Part shown: piece by piece, positions 48,901 through 59,142 of the stretch
Layout of the letters: each line of letters starts with the position of its first letter
How positions within the stretch are numbered: position 1 is the stretch's first letter
Assembly (NCBI RefSeq): GCF_042100115.1
Contig: NC_091276.1
Location: 1,550,001 to 1,614,000 of the forward strand
DNA: 64,000 nt
Direction: 5' to 3'
DNA from: Alternaria dauci
Lineage: Eukaryota; Ascomycota; Dothideomycetes; Pleosporales; Pleosporaceae
Notes under the pieces: model-generated
Seen by the model: only the letters and a program-made list of their open reading frames with translations
The model's database searches: none
What the model was told of the DNA's origin: nothing
Position numbers and translations under genes: made by a program

Positions 48901-49137
48901 AGATGACAAAGAGCGGAATTGGGGCCGAGCAGATATCGAGTTCAAGGAAAGAGTAACGTAGAGAGCGTTTCATAAAAATACCCTAACGACCGTCCCGTCT
49001 GGGACGGAAGTCTACCTGACTTTCCCAAACAACCATGCAAAAGTCCCTCCAAAACACCCTCGCAATGCACAAATACCATGCTTTGTACCCAAGGAAAGCT
49101 GTTAGAACGCGCGTAACGCCAATCAAACCATACATGA
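45988..49137. other. Gene-poor stretch of about 3.1 kb
   Basis: The peroxidase promoter is at the left end and the 3' flank of the histidine kinase at the right. Between them two overlapping minus-strand frames (47407-47937 and 47667-48128) are long but carry no motif and differ in frame. No supported gene, tRNA or repeat. Confidence 0.4.
46139..46145 (-). promoter_or_regulatory. TATA box of the peroxidase gene
   Basis: TATAAAG on the minus strand, about 155 nt upstream of the ATG at 45987. Confidence 0.45.
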
Positions 49138-52100
49138 CTATAACCACTTCCCCCCAAAAACACGTTTAATGTCAGCAAACTTGACCGGCTTGACGAGATA
49201 CATGTCCACGCCCGCCTCATGCGCATCCTTCTGGTCCTGCGCACTTGCAAGCCCAGTGAGTGCCACAATATGTGACCTTGGCAAACCGTTTTTGCTTTCA
49301 AACTGACGAATATGGCGTGTACTCGTCAGCCCGTCCATGACGGGCATACTCAAATCCATCAGTATAAAGTCAAAAGGACGGGCTGGTGGGGAAGAAGACG
49401 TGGCTTCTGACTTGAACGTTTCAAACGCCTCGAGACCGTTGGTTGCTTCAACGTAACGCAGATTTTGTCGCTTGGCGAAAACGACGAGCAGCTTCAAGTT
49501 GATGGCGTTATCATCTACGAGGAGGACTCGTGGGTTAAAGTATTCACCACTCTCGCTTGGGGTGGGGCTCAAAGGGGTGGTGGTGGCCGGGAAAGGGCGC
49601 GGTGGTGGCGGGGATGGGCCTACCATTGCATTATTGGCTTGTCGCGTCGTGATGTCTTGTGGAAACATGTCACTCAAACTCCGCTGAGATAGAACGCGAG
49701 GCGGGGCAAGGGACTGGAACTCAGGCTGTACCAGGGAAGAGCTCATCGATCGACTAATGGATGGCTCATTGCCGTGTTGCGAGGCACGCTTCTGACAAGA
49801 CAGAAGTGATCGAGCAAGCTTTCGAGGTCCACATCTATCAAAATTGTCAGTAAGGCGGGGCAAAAGGGTTGTGCAAGACACTTACGGCTGCGTAACTATT
49901 TCTATAAGCCAGCCAAGTGCCTCAACCTGTCTCGCGAGTTGAGTCTCCACGGCAGTCTTCTCCGACGTATCTGTACAGACACAGATCACTCCTAATGGTG
50001 ACGTGTTGGCACGACTAGAGTTCGATTCCTGTATCAACTGATAGAGAGAAGGGGAGTCAATGAGCAGGAAGTCGATATTGGTGACCGAAATTTTGGTGTT
50101 CGATTGCTTTGATGCAACAATTTTCATGTCGAAGTTCTTGCAAGCGTTTTCCATGGACTCTTTAGTTTTAAGTCCCCGTTCGCCGCCTTGCGTGTCAGTC
50201 ATGTCGCAAACAATAGAGACAGACGTGTTCTTTAATTCCTGGGGTGCCCGGACAAGGGCAAGGTCTTGCTGTGTGTTCTCCTTGGACCCAATTGGCAAAC
50301 GTATGCTGATCTTGATAACAGTGCCGACATTGTGGGTACTCCTCACCTCAATCTCGCCCTTTAAAGATTCTATGATTTGTTTGACGATCGAAAGGCCCAA
50401 CCCAGTACCAGAGCTGAAGGGATCCTCTTGGCTGAATGGCGAGAACAGTTTCGTTCGCTGGTATTCCTGTGACATTCCTCTGCCTGAGTCTTCAACACTC
50501 AGAGACAAGTCCATAAAGTTGGCGGAGGTTTTGTGTTGTAACATTTTGATGGCGATATAACCAGAGTCTGTATACTTGAGCGCGTTGCCCAGCAAGTTCA
50601 TAACGATACGTCGGAGGGCGCCGGGTTGCGATCGCACGATCCAGCTCACGTAGGGGGCTACGATTAAAGAGACGGCAACGGATCCATGGGTATCTCTGCC
50701 TTCCACGTCGGTGTTGCCATTTTCGCCTTGCATTGAACCGTTCGCAGCTTTGCTCTCAGCCTGGTCATAGATTGCGGATCCTCGGATGTGGTGGGTCTTC
50801 CTAAATCTATGACCAGCGCACACAGTGTCGCAGACCTCCTCGACCAACTGCGCTAGATCAAAGTCAGAGGTAACACCAAGGATTGAATTGTCAGTAGGCT
50901 GTCTCTTATTTCGCCCCAGGCTTCGCTTGTTCTGACCAGCGACCTTCTGTAGCTTGTTGATCTTTGCATAATCAAGTACGTGGTCAATTGTGTCGAGCAA
51001 CGTTTTGCCACATGTCTCGATGGAAGAAACCAGAGACTCTTGATATGCCGATGCCACTGTTTCGCGTAGGAACTCTACAGAGCCAAGAATGCCATGGAGT
51101 GGCGAACGCAACTCATGCGATATGGAAGCAATGAAGGTAGTCTTGGCACGATCCGCCTTCTGCGCATTTAGTCGGGCTACTTCGCTGGTCACCGAATTGC
51201 CGAATGCTTGTAGATATGGCAGCTCGTTGTCTGGACTCATCAGTCGTCCAGCTTGGGTCGTCCAGATGAAGCCACCGGCTATCCATCGTTCCGTGGCCGG
51301 ACACCAAAGTGGCAGGAAAATGAGGCTCCTCACCTTGGGCAAGACTTTGAGAAACTCGGTTGGGATGAATCTTTCTCGCTTTTTGCGCGGCTTCTTGTTG
51401 TTAGCGGTAGATCCATCCGGGTTGCGGTCCGACTGCTCAGTCTCGGAGCGTTCTGACTTCTCGTCGGAAGAATTGACGCCGATGCCATCCTCGTTGTAGT
51501 TGAAAAATTTTCCATATGGATACCGATGGATATAGCGTTCCATGGCAGCTTCGTTGAAGCTAAAGTCTGTGTGCACCAGGGCCGCGTTTCCTTCACGCAG
51601 CGATAATCCTACCACAGGGCAAGACTTGCTATCAGCTCCACTTGCTTCCGGCGCTCCATCAGCAGTGTTGGCGGTTTGTTTCTTGGGCCTCCGTGAAGCA
51701 GTCGAGTCGCCAGTGTCTGTATTGTGGGTCGCACTCTCGTCGCTACTAGCGGAACTGCGGCTGTAGTCGTAGAGATGGGTTCTTATGCCAGCGGTCGAAG
51801 TGTCGAAGAAGACGACACCGTCGGCCTCGGTGCTCTGGCGTATTATGCGCGCGGCTCTGTGGAAGATGCGGGCTGCGTCAGATTCGGCATTGCGCTTGCG
51901 TTGGGCCTGTCTGCCAGGAAGAGACGTGTTGGAGGCATCGTCTTCCTCTCCTTGGTCCAGGGCTACCAAGCGCGCGTTCTCGGTCTGCTTCTCCATGGTG
52001 GTGGGCCGGTTCCCGTCTTCGCGGATGTCCTGGACAGAGGAGCACTCGATAAACTGCGTCAAGCCGCGTACCATGCGCTCGCCCTGGTTGCGGTCCATGC

Positions 52101-52805
52101 TGTCCTTGGCCAGCTCGAGGTGCTCCATGACGGCGGCGGAGACATCCTGCATGAAGCGCAATTCGCCCGCACTGATTCCATCGCGGGGCCTCTCGTCAGA
52201 CACGGCATAGACGCCAATGCGATGGCCGGCCTTGGTGACGATGGGTACTCCAGCGTAGAACCTCACGCCCGGCTCGCCCTTGACATAATCCTTGTCAGCA
52301 AATCTAGCGTCCAGGCGGCAGTCAGGTATGACCATGCACTCGCCCGTGAGGGTGCTTCCATCATCCTCGTAGGCAGTATACGTCGAGGTGAAGGTGTGGT
52401 AGCAGACAGCATCCGTCTTGGTCAAGATGGCGTTGCCCAGCCACACCTCGTCCTCGGGCTCCTCGGCGACGGGCTTGAACAGCGAGAGGGTGCGTGTGGC
52501 CTCTGCAAGAATGTACTGGTGGTGCGAGTCGATGAGCGAGACCATGGCCCTGCGGGTGTTGAGGCGCAGCGTGGCGAGCTGGGCAAAGGCCGTCAGGGCG
52601 CGGTCGCGCGACGTCTGGGGCTGGTAGCCAGAGTAGGTCAGACCTTTGCCAGAACCGTCGGCGGCATTAACCAGGCTCTGTGCATCGAGCCATGGGCGAT
52701 AATATCTGTAAGTGCATGCTTAGCTGCAGCAGACGAGTGCGTGTCGGTCGAGGCAAACCTGTGGAGATCGCGCTCACGGGCGGCTTCGGGCCACGAGTAG
52801 CCCAT
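49138..52805 (-). CDS. GAF-domain hybrid histidine kinase
   Basis: Exons 52805-52759, 52705-49886 and 49834-49138 (introns of 53 and 51 nt) join in phase to 1187 aa. The first exon supplies MGYSWPEAARERDLHR, continuing YYRPWLDA. A GAF-type sensor occupies about residues 40-190, with a second ligand-binding-like segment at about 270-520. HisKA contains SHELRSP with His546; the ATPase domain has NLLGNALKY, DSGRGMS and GTGLGLSIVKQI. Next comes a receiver-like segment (IDFLLID at 893-899, TQPCGPRKLA at about 954-963) with Gln where the receiver Lys should be. A canonical receiver follows: LLVDDNAINLKLL, phospho-acceptor Asp1116 in FILMDLSMPVMDG, and YLVKP. Signals should pass through an Ypd1-type phosphotransfer protein to Ssk1 or Skn7. 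The stimulus is unknown. Confidence 0.93.
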
Positions 52806-53246
52806 TGCGTGTTACTGTGGGATTGCAGCAGGCAGGCTCAACATGTCCTTGCAGAGGCAGCAACGGTGTGGGGTGTGTCTTGGACTGGGGGCAGCAACGG
52901 GGACATGTCACGCTTGCACAAGGCCTCGCAGCAGCCGCCGTCTTCCCTTTTTGAGCGCCATGATTAACTGCATCGGAGCTAGACGGGGCCTATGCTGGTG
53001 CCGCGGACCACAGGCAGGTAACGCGTTCCTTTTGGCCTGTTGTGCGGCCGCGACATGGGGATGTGAGGACTTTCCGATCCAGATGAGGGCGGCATTATCG
53101 AGCCATGACGGAGCCAGTGGTGCATGGCGCTAGCCATCCTCGGGAGCCGCATGCTGGCCAAATTGCCGATCTCCCGCCCTGCAGCCGATGCCCAGGCTAG
53201 CAAATCTTCGAGGCAGCAAGTTCTTCGACACCTCCACAACGCCGCC
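52806..53246. other. Divergent promoter, 441 bp
   Basis: Separates the histidine kinase (minus) from the DUF2011-like gene (plus). No gene seen. Shared regulation is possible but not shown. Confidence 0.45.
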
Positions 53247-54091
53247 ATGTTTGACGTCCCGGATGCGAAGCGGTGCGTTGACTCGCTAGTGTGCGCGCCT
53301 GTTGTGTGAATACTGATCTTGTTGCCAGGGTCCGCCGTCACGAGCTGCACTCTCCCGCATCCTCACCACGAAACTCGCCGGACCCCGACCTCGAACAGCT
53401 CCTGCGCTCCAAGATACAGACCGATTTCACCTACACCACCGCCGCCGACGACGATGCCGACGACGCCAACGATGAAGACGAGACAGAGTTGCGCCTCTTC
53501 GCTGCGCCCGCAAATGCCGCTCCACAGTCGCATAAGATCCGAATTTCATCTCCAGACGCCGACAGCGGAGAAGCAGGACTGGCTGTGAAGAAACCACGGA
53601 GCTACTATTTCGCCGACGGGCCCACCAGCGAAGCCGAGCAAGAGTTCAGAGCAGCGGCCTTGGAGGGAAGGAGCGTCCTGGAGCTGTCGCAGCAGCCATG
53701 GCCCGGTTGCGCCCTGCCGTGGAAGGTGCGCAACATCTCGCCCGCTGGCATGACTAAAGAGGTCCTGGTTGGCCATCCCCCGATGCTAGTTCTAGTCCAA
53801 GACAAGGCACACAAGCGCACAAGAAAGGGCAAGAAGTCACGCATAGCCATCAGGAAAAAGCTGCAGGAAGCAAAGAACAAGGAAAGCGAAGCAGCACGTC
53901 TTGCACGCGAGAAGGAAGAAGCCAAGCGCGAGAAGAACACTCGGAGGAATCGAGAGAAGAAGCTCAAGCAAAAGGCAAAGCAGCTGGCCAAGAGGGCAGC
54001 AGATGGCGCTCCCGAAGGCACCGCAGATGGAATGCATCGTGTCGAGACTACGGCGACTGAGGGCCAACCCGTCGGTGCTGAGTCGACATGA
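53247..54091 (+). CDS. DUF2011-like basic protein, 262 aa
   Basis: Exons 53247-53272 and 53329-54091 (56-nt intron, GTGCGT..CCAG) join in phase, giving MFDVPDAKRVRRHEL at the start. Features in order: Ser/Pro-rich N-terminus, an acidic stretch (DDDADDANDEDETELRLF at about 47-64), KKPRSYYFADGPTSEAEQEF near 105, and a long basic helix at about 180-240 (KGKKSRIAIRKKLQEA, then repeated KEK/KREK). The pattern RLF.. KIRISSP .. RSYYF resembles the fungal DUF2011 family, whose function is not established. The basic coiled tail is reminiscent of nucleolar or ribosome-associated proteins, but that is inference. The frame has no ATG before 53320, so the small first exon is needed. Confidence 0.75.
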
Positions 54092-54365
54092 GGCGCGGCA
54101 GGAACACCATCGCCGTTTCGCCAGCCTCACAGGCAAACCAGCACCAGATGCACTATCACGCCCATCACAAGTAATAGCCGCTCTCGAGTTGATGGCTCCT
54201 AGCACGGTGCGAGTGTTGGATGCATTTCACTCGTAGCCACGAGGCTACCTTTACCTCTGTCTAGTCCACGCTAGCAAACTACTGCAATTATCGGCTATAT
54301 CTGCTCTGTTCCAGTCCTGCCACTTCTACTTGATTACCCTTCACGGCTCCCTTCGACTGCCAAAA

Positions 54366-55679
54366 ATGGACCACAATCAAGACAACATGAACTTTGATTT
54401 TATGTTGGACTTCGACCAGCAGTACGCTCCGACAGATCCCAGTCTCGACAACATGTTTGCTCCATCCGCTCTAAACCACGTGTACCAGAAATCAGCTCAG
54501 CACTACAACTACCAAGGACATGATCCGACTGGCTACAACGCCTTCGTGCCCGATGCCACGCCGTGTGGTGCCTACCATACAGCCTACCAAAGGCCGATGA
54601 CACCTGACAGCACAGCAGACCATCTCGAACCGCATGATGGTCAGTTGCATGGCGCTTTCCAAGACCTCAACGGACAGGCCACCAACACCCAGCTGCAAGA
54701 GGAGACTGAGTATTCGTCCGAGTCCTGGAGGACGTTGGTCGATTTTGAGATACCCGATTTCAGACAAACTTCCATCGACAACATACCCGACCTCCAAGCC
54801 CTCCTTACAGCCTACCTTGGTTCCTATGGTCCCCAGTCAACAGCCGCAAACGCCACTCGCATGCAGTACGCCAAGGCCCTTGCTTTTGCTTTGCTCACGC
54901 ACTATCACCCGGCGTCGCAAGGTTACACTGTGGAGCCGACTTCACCCGGACCCATGGCAAAAACAGGGATGAACTTTATCCTGGCTACCGACGACAAGTC
55001 AGACGTCTGGCAGGCCAGCAGCAGCAACAAGGCTAATTCACCGCAAAGGCCGACGAAAAGAGAGCTTGAGAGGGCCGAAAGGGCAGAGCAAGTGGCCAAG
55101 GTAGCAGAGTACAACCGTAGATTTGCATACATGGCAAACCTGCAATGGGACTATATCTCCCCCGAGGATATCGCCGCCTTCATGGTCATGTGCAAGACAG
55201 AAGTGAGAGATGAGAACACTGGCATGATGACGTATGAGCAGCACCCGCACACGTACCTCATCATTATGATTGACGACTTCGACCAAGTCCCACGCCTCTC
55301 CAAGGAAAACACGGTCCACCGCAGTGACATTTTGACGGACGCGCTATGCCGACGTGGCAAGGTCCGGAACGGCCACGGCATGCTCCTGTATGGACCCCGG
55401 CTCGAGTGCTACACCTTTGACCGTGGAAACGAGTGGGTTTACCCCGATAGCGATAATGAAGAAGGCGAGCAAGAACCTCAAGATATCGAACCTAACATGG
55501 AAGTGTTACAGTCTGGCGGTCAGGATATCGACTTCGACATGCGTACCATGAGCTTGGAAATCATTGATGCGGCGTTCAGGGACATTGCTGTAAGGCAGGT
55601 GGCGTACATGCCTGGACCACAGCTTGATGCAGAAGAGGTTGCGGGGTTCGCAGAGATTGATGAAGAAATGGAGGAGTAA
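54366..55679 (+). CDS. Hypothetical protein, 437 aa
   Basis: Starts at ATG 54366 (MDHNQDNMNFDFMLDFDQ); upstream codons are open without an ATG. No signal peptide or membrane segment. The N-terminal half is Asn/Gln/Tyr/His-rich and likely disordered. A charged helix at about 225-260 (KRELERAERAEQVAKVAEYNRR) leads into a folded-looking segment with WDYISPEDIAAFMVM, HPHTYLIIMIDDFDQVP and HGMLLYGPRLECYTFDRGNEW. The C-terminal tail is acidic and ends EIDEEMEE. I do not recognise the family. Intronless, with a 274-bp gap from the previous gene on the same strand. Confidence 0.78.
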   Translation: MDHNQDNMNFDFMLDFDQQYAPTDPSLDNMFAPSALNHVYQKSAQHYNYQGHDPTGYNAFVPDATPCGAYHTAYQRPMTPDSTADHLEPHDGQLHGAFQDLNGQATNTQLQEETEYSSESWRTLVDFEIPDFRQTSIDNIPDLQALLTAYLGSYGPQSTAANATRMQYAKALAFALLTHYHPASQGYTVEPTSPGPMAKTGMNFILATDDKSDVWQASSSNKANSPQRPTKRELERAERAEQVAKVAEYNRRFAYMANLQWDYISPEDIAAFMVMCKTEVRDENTGMMTYEQHPHTYLIIMIDDFDQVPRLSKENTVHRSDILTDALCRRGKVRNGHGMLLYGPRLECYTFDRGNEWVYPDSDNEEGEQEPQDIEPNMEVLQSGGQDIDFDMRTMSLEIIDAAFRDIAVRQVAYMPGPQLDAEEVAGFAEIDEEMEE

Positions 55680-56098
55680 GGACATTGCAGCGGTTTAGAA
55701 GACGAAAAGTCCACTTAGCAGAGTAATACCGACGAGTTCTTTCCAAAGATAAACAGAATGCTACCCCATATCACACTCAATGATCTTCTTCTACATGCCA
55801 TGTTCATATTGGGTTATAAGCGCCTAATAGCCGACGAGCCATGTCCCGCTCGCGGACACTACTCACGGACACAACTCCGATGCCTGCCATAACGTGGTCT
55901 ATGGGACCGTCCGTTCGCTAGCCAGCATCTGTACTGGTCATTCGTGCTAAATTAGGAAAGGGCCGAAAGAGTGGAATACAAGCAAGTATTCACTGTAGTT
56001 ATGCAGACGATGTAAATGCTGAAACCTGACTATACTTTGCTACTGGATTCGGTTTTTAGACATCGGAATATGAATTAGGTGCAAATTTTGCTTCCTGA
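55680..56098. other. Intergenic region between convergent genes
   Basis: Shared 3' flank; nothing else seen. Confidence 0.45.
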
Positions 56099-57055
56099 CT
56101 ACTTCGACCCACCGTCAATCCTGTTCATGATCCCAGCAGTCTCTTTCGCAATGCCCTTTACCTCCTCTGTTAGGCCGTCCAGCTCAGCAAGTTCTTCGAA
56201 CCTCTTCTTCCAAAGCCCCCATCGTTTCTTACTAAACTCTGCTTTTCCTTCCCACAGCGGTCCACCGCTACCCGGATTGCCTTGTGTTGCCCTTTTGGGA
56301 GTGAGATCGTATTCCCTCTCATAGACCTGCCTCCCCGCGGCCAAGATCCACACTGCGGCAGAAGGAATCGTAGCGTTGTATTTCTGTATCGCTGTGCCTG
56401 GATGATGCGCCCTATGTAGCGCATCATCCTCATATGGGGTTTCGAGTGCACTGCGCATCTCCCAGATACAGTAGATCCAGAAGTTGCTAACTTGCTCGAC
56501 CGTCAGGAGAGCGTAGAAATAGAGCATGTTGGCGTAAGCATGTACTTCTGGAAGCAGGTAGCCGGAGCCGCAACCCGGGGAATCGTTCATGGTCTCGCGG
56601 GCATCCCAGCCGAAGCCGCGCAGGCAGACATATACATCTGGGTCTTTGGCTGTTGGAGGCGGAGAGCTGGATTTTATAGCCTTCATAAGAATGACGAGTT
56701 TGTCGAGGCCGACAGTGTCTCGGAAAGGGAGTCGCTTCGCTGAGTGAATTATTGAGATCCAGAGATCCCCAAAGTTCAGGTCCTTCCTGTTTTGCAGAAT
56801 CGCGTCGTTGATGGGTCCAAGGAGTTTCTTTGCGACATCTTGTGCCTTTGCATCGCTCCTCATATAGTCTTGTACGATGGGATAGAACTTGCCGTTTCCG
56901 TCCAAGGCTGGTGCGAAGCATCTTCGATTTTTCATGATGATGTCGATCTGGGTAGCTTCATCCTGCACGTTGGTGATGGCGTTGACAATCTCGCGCTCTC
57001 GAGCTTCCTCCTTCTGCTCCCGGGCCTGTCTTTGCTCTTCTGGTGATATCGTCAT
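56099..57055 (-). CDS. DUF3632-like protein, 318 aa
   Basis: Start taken at ATG 57055 (MTISPEEQRQAREQ); the frame extends about 20 codons upstream but without an ATG, so an upstream exon cannot be excluded. No leader or membrane helix. A charged helix at residues 5-30 is followed by IDIIMKNRRCFAP, DLWISIIHSAKRLPF, then PDVYVCLRGFGWDARETMND and ANMLYFYALLTVEQVSNFWIYCIWEMRSALE, ending in a segment with several Trp residues. This layout recalls the DUF3632 family of filamentous ascomycetes, which has no known function. Assigned by general pattern, not by a search. Confidence 0.72.
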   Translation of the reverse strand: MTISPEEQRQAREQKEEAREREIVNAITNVQDEATQIDIIMKNRRCFAPALDGNGKFYPIVQDYMRSDAKAQDVAKKLLGPINDAILQNRKDLNFGDLWISIIHSAKRLPFRDTVGLDKLVILMKAIKSSSPPPTAKDPDVYVCLRGFGWDARETMNDSPGCGSGYLLPEVHAYANMLYFYALLTVEQVSNFWIYCIWEMRSALETPYEDDALHRAHHPGTAIQKYNATIPSAAVWILAAGRQVYEREYDLTPKRATQGNPGSGGPLWEGKAEFSKKRWGLWKKRFEELAELDGLTEEVKGIAKETAGIMNRIDGGSK

Positions 57056-57823
57056 TCGAGGTTGTGTTGCTTGTGTTGGGATTGCTCGTATATCAGAAGC
57101 AGCAATGCCGTTCAAGAGACATATAATGTGTAAGTTGAAGTACGCCCTTCAGCCCTTAGGCTGCCATGCCCGAGTGCTAGCTTGTGGCGACATGCGCATA
57201 CGTGCATATGCAGTGGAGACATGTCATGGGCATTCTCGAGTACTGCTCCGCCGTGCTCAACGTTAGCAGATGTGAGCAAACTGTTGCTGATGCTTATATG
57301 CACGAAACCCTCTACTAGTCCACGGTACTTGTAGGGCAGCTCAGAAGCCACACACAAATGTTTAGAAAGTCGACCTTCAGCTCAAATCCCATGACAAAGT
57401 AGAAGCATAGTTTCACGATGTTTCAAGATGCAGGAAGATGCTCGGGTACGTTACTTTACATGAAGCGGTCGGTCAACGTGCATAATTTCCCCTTCCGAAA
57501 CACGGCCTGCAAATGTCTGGTGTACGAGTGAGAGCTCGCTAGTTGACGAGTCGGCACGTTTGAGAGATTTTGCGCATATGAACATGGAATAGAGGCATTG
57601 TATATAGTAGGGGTGCGTATGGGGTGCGGTGAAGACACGGTCGAGGGTGGTTGGTAACCACAGGGTCCTCGCCCCCCAAACGCCGAGTAAATTGGAAACA
57701 GCGACCCAACCGCGACCCGACTGCCTCGCACCACCGCTAATCACCAACACCCATACGCCTGCATAAAGGCCCTGAACACCCTCACCGATCGTCAAAACAT
57801 ACGATTGGGACAAGGACGTCGCT
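57056..57823. other. Divergent promoter region
   Basis: Lies between the DUF3632-like gene (minus) and the Mso1-like gene (plus). Minus-strand frames of 80-120 codons without motifs overlap here. No supported gene. Confidence 0.45.
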
Positions 57824-58684
57824 ATGTCGTCCTATCTTAATAATCTCCTCACGAACACGACATCGCGCTACAACAACCTTCGACGCCAGATCCTATCCGA
57901 CGAAGCAGACGGCGACACGGAAGACGACTCGCATCTTTCCAGAGTCCTCCGCGCGTATTACACGGAGAAAGGAAGACCGTTCCCACAGTGGCTTCCACCA
58001 GACCCAAAGGCGCCGCAGCCCGCGCCCGCCCAATTCGCATCTTCTCAGTTCGCGTCCTCCAGACAGCAGGCACAGGGACAGCCAGCGGGCAGAGGAGGAG
58101 GACTGAGTGACCTGTGGGACAATCCTGCGCCACAACAGCCACCGCAAGAGCCTCAGTCACTTCGCCGAGGAGCAGGAGGACGGGGTGGAGCAGCGCGCCC
58201 ACTGCAAGGTCGGCCTATGGGCAATTCGTTGACGCCAGAGCCTCAAACACAAGGAAGGCCGCTGCCTAGTCAGAGGGCAGGGAGTTATCAGAGCTCGTTG
58301 GGAGGGCGTTCACAGGCAGAAGCCTCACCACCACCAAGCGCAGGGGCAGGATCAGGCACATCGGCACAGGAAAGGCTCAAGGCCAGGTTATGGGGACGAT
58401 CACAGAGTCCTGCCCCACGTGGCCCGTCTTCAGACTCCGCAAGCTCACAGTCGGCACAGGGCGGGCGCCCACCCTATCCCGACGACCGAAGCAACAGCTA
58501 TGGAAGCACTGGCAGTGCTGGTGGGAGGCAACAGGGCTCCTTTGGCGGCATGTCTTCAAATTCTCCATGGTCCGGAAACGACGACCCCTACGCGCCCCAG
58601 AGTGGAGGATACGGTGCACCTCCACCACAACGCGGGCCGCAAGGTGGACGCATGGGCTTGCCAAGCGGGCCGCGCATGCGTTGA
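57824..58684 (+). CDS. MSO1: Mso1-like Sec1-binding protein
   Basis: A single-exon 286-aa protein. Residues 1-62 match the Mso1 Sec1-binding region in pattern: MSSYLNNLLTNTTSRYNNL, an acidic DEADGDTEDD, then HLSRVLRAYYTEKGRPFPQWL followed by PPDPK. In yeast Mso1 binds the Sec1 protein and assists SNARE-complex assembly at sites of exocytosis on the plasma membrane. The rest is low-complexity, rich in Gly, Gln, Pro, Ser and Arg, with a short helix-like QERLKARLWGRS at about 185 that recurs in fungal relatives. In hyphae this would act at the growing tip. The family call rests on the N-terminal block only. Confidence 0.85.
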   Translation: MSSYLNNLLTNTTSRYNNLRRQILSDEADGDTEDDSHLSRVLRAYYTEKGRPFPQWLPPDPKAPQPAPAQFASSQFASSRQQAQGQPAGRGGGLSDLWDNPAPQQPPQEPQSLRRGAGGRGGAARPLQGRPMGNSLTPEPQTQGRPLPSQRAGSYQSSLGGRSQAEASPPPSAGAGSGTSAQERLKARLWGRSQSPAPRGPSSDSASSQSAQGGRPPYPDDRSNSYGSTGSAGGRQQGSFGGMSSNSPWSGNDDPYAPQSGGYGAPPPQRGPQGGRMGLPSGPRMR

Positions 58685-59142
58685 CCATGTTCCTGTTGCA
58701 TTCAGCACGGCGTAACGGAGTTGTGTCTTGGTCGTTTCTGGGTAGGCAGCATGGGTTTTGCACATTTGATAGCATGGCGCCCGTCACAGGACAGAGGAGC
58801 CCCTAATACGAATACAATCAGTTCATATTTGCCCCCAAAATATCATCTACGTTCAGACCTTCTTTGCACGCATATCACAGCTAGAGCACATTACTTGATT
58901 CGGTAGAGGGGCGACGCGTTCCCCGCGTGGCGTGTTGCACCGCCACAGCGCGTCATCATCGAGCATCAATCACCTGGGCACCTGCACCTGCGACATCTGA
59001 AGCGCCAAACTGTTGCGCGCATCTCTTCTGCCCTATACCTATACTGCTTGTGAACACCCTCTGTATATGATCTCTGGTTGACTTACTTTGACTTCATCAC
59101 CAAACCTCAACACCGCGTCTGCAGGACATTGCCTGGCCCCGC
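58685..59142. other. Intergenic region
   Basis: 3' flank of the Mso1-like gene and promoter of the TBC gene. Nothing else seen. Confidence 0.45.

Noticed and set aside
51724..52800. 358-codon plus-strand frame opposite the histidine kinase
   Set aside because: Antisense shadow of a gene with clear kinase motifs.
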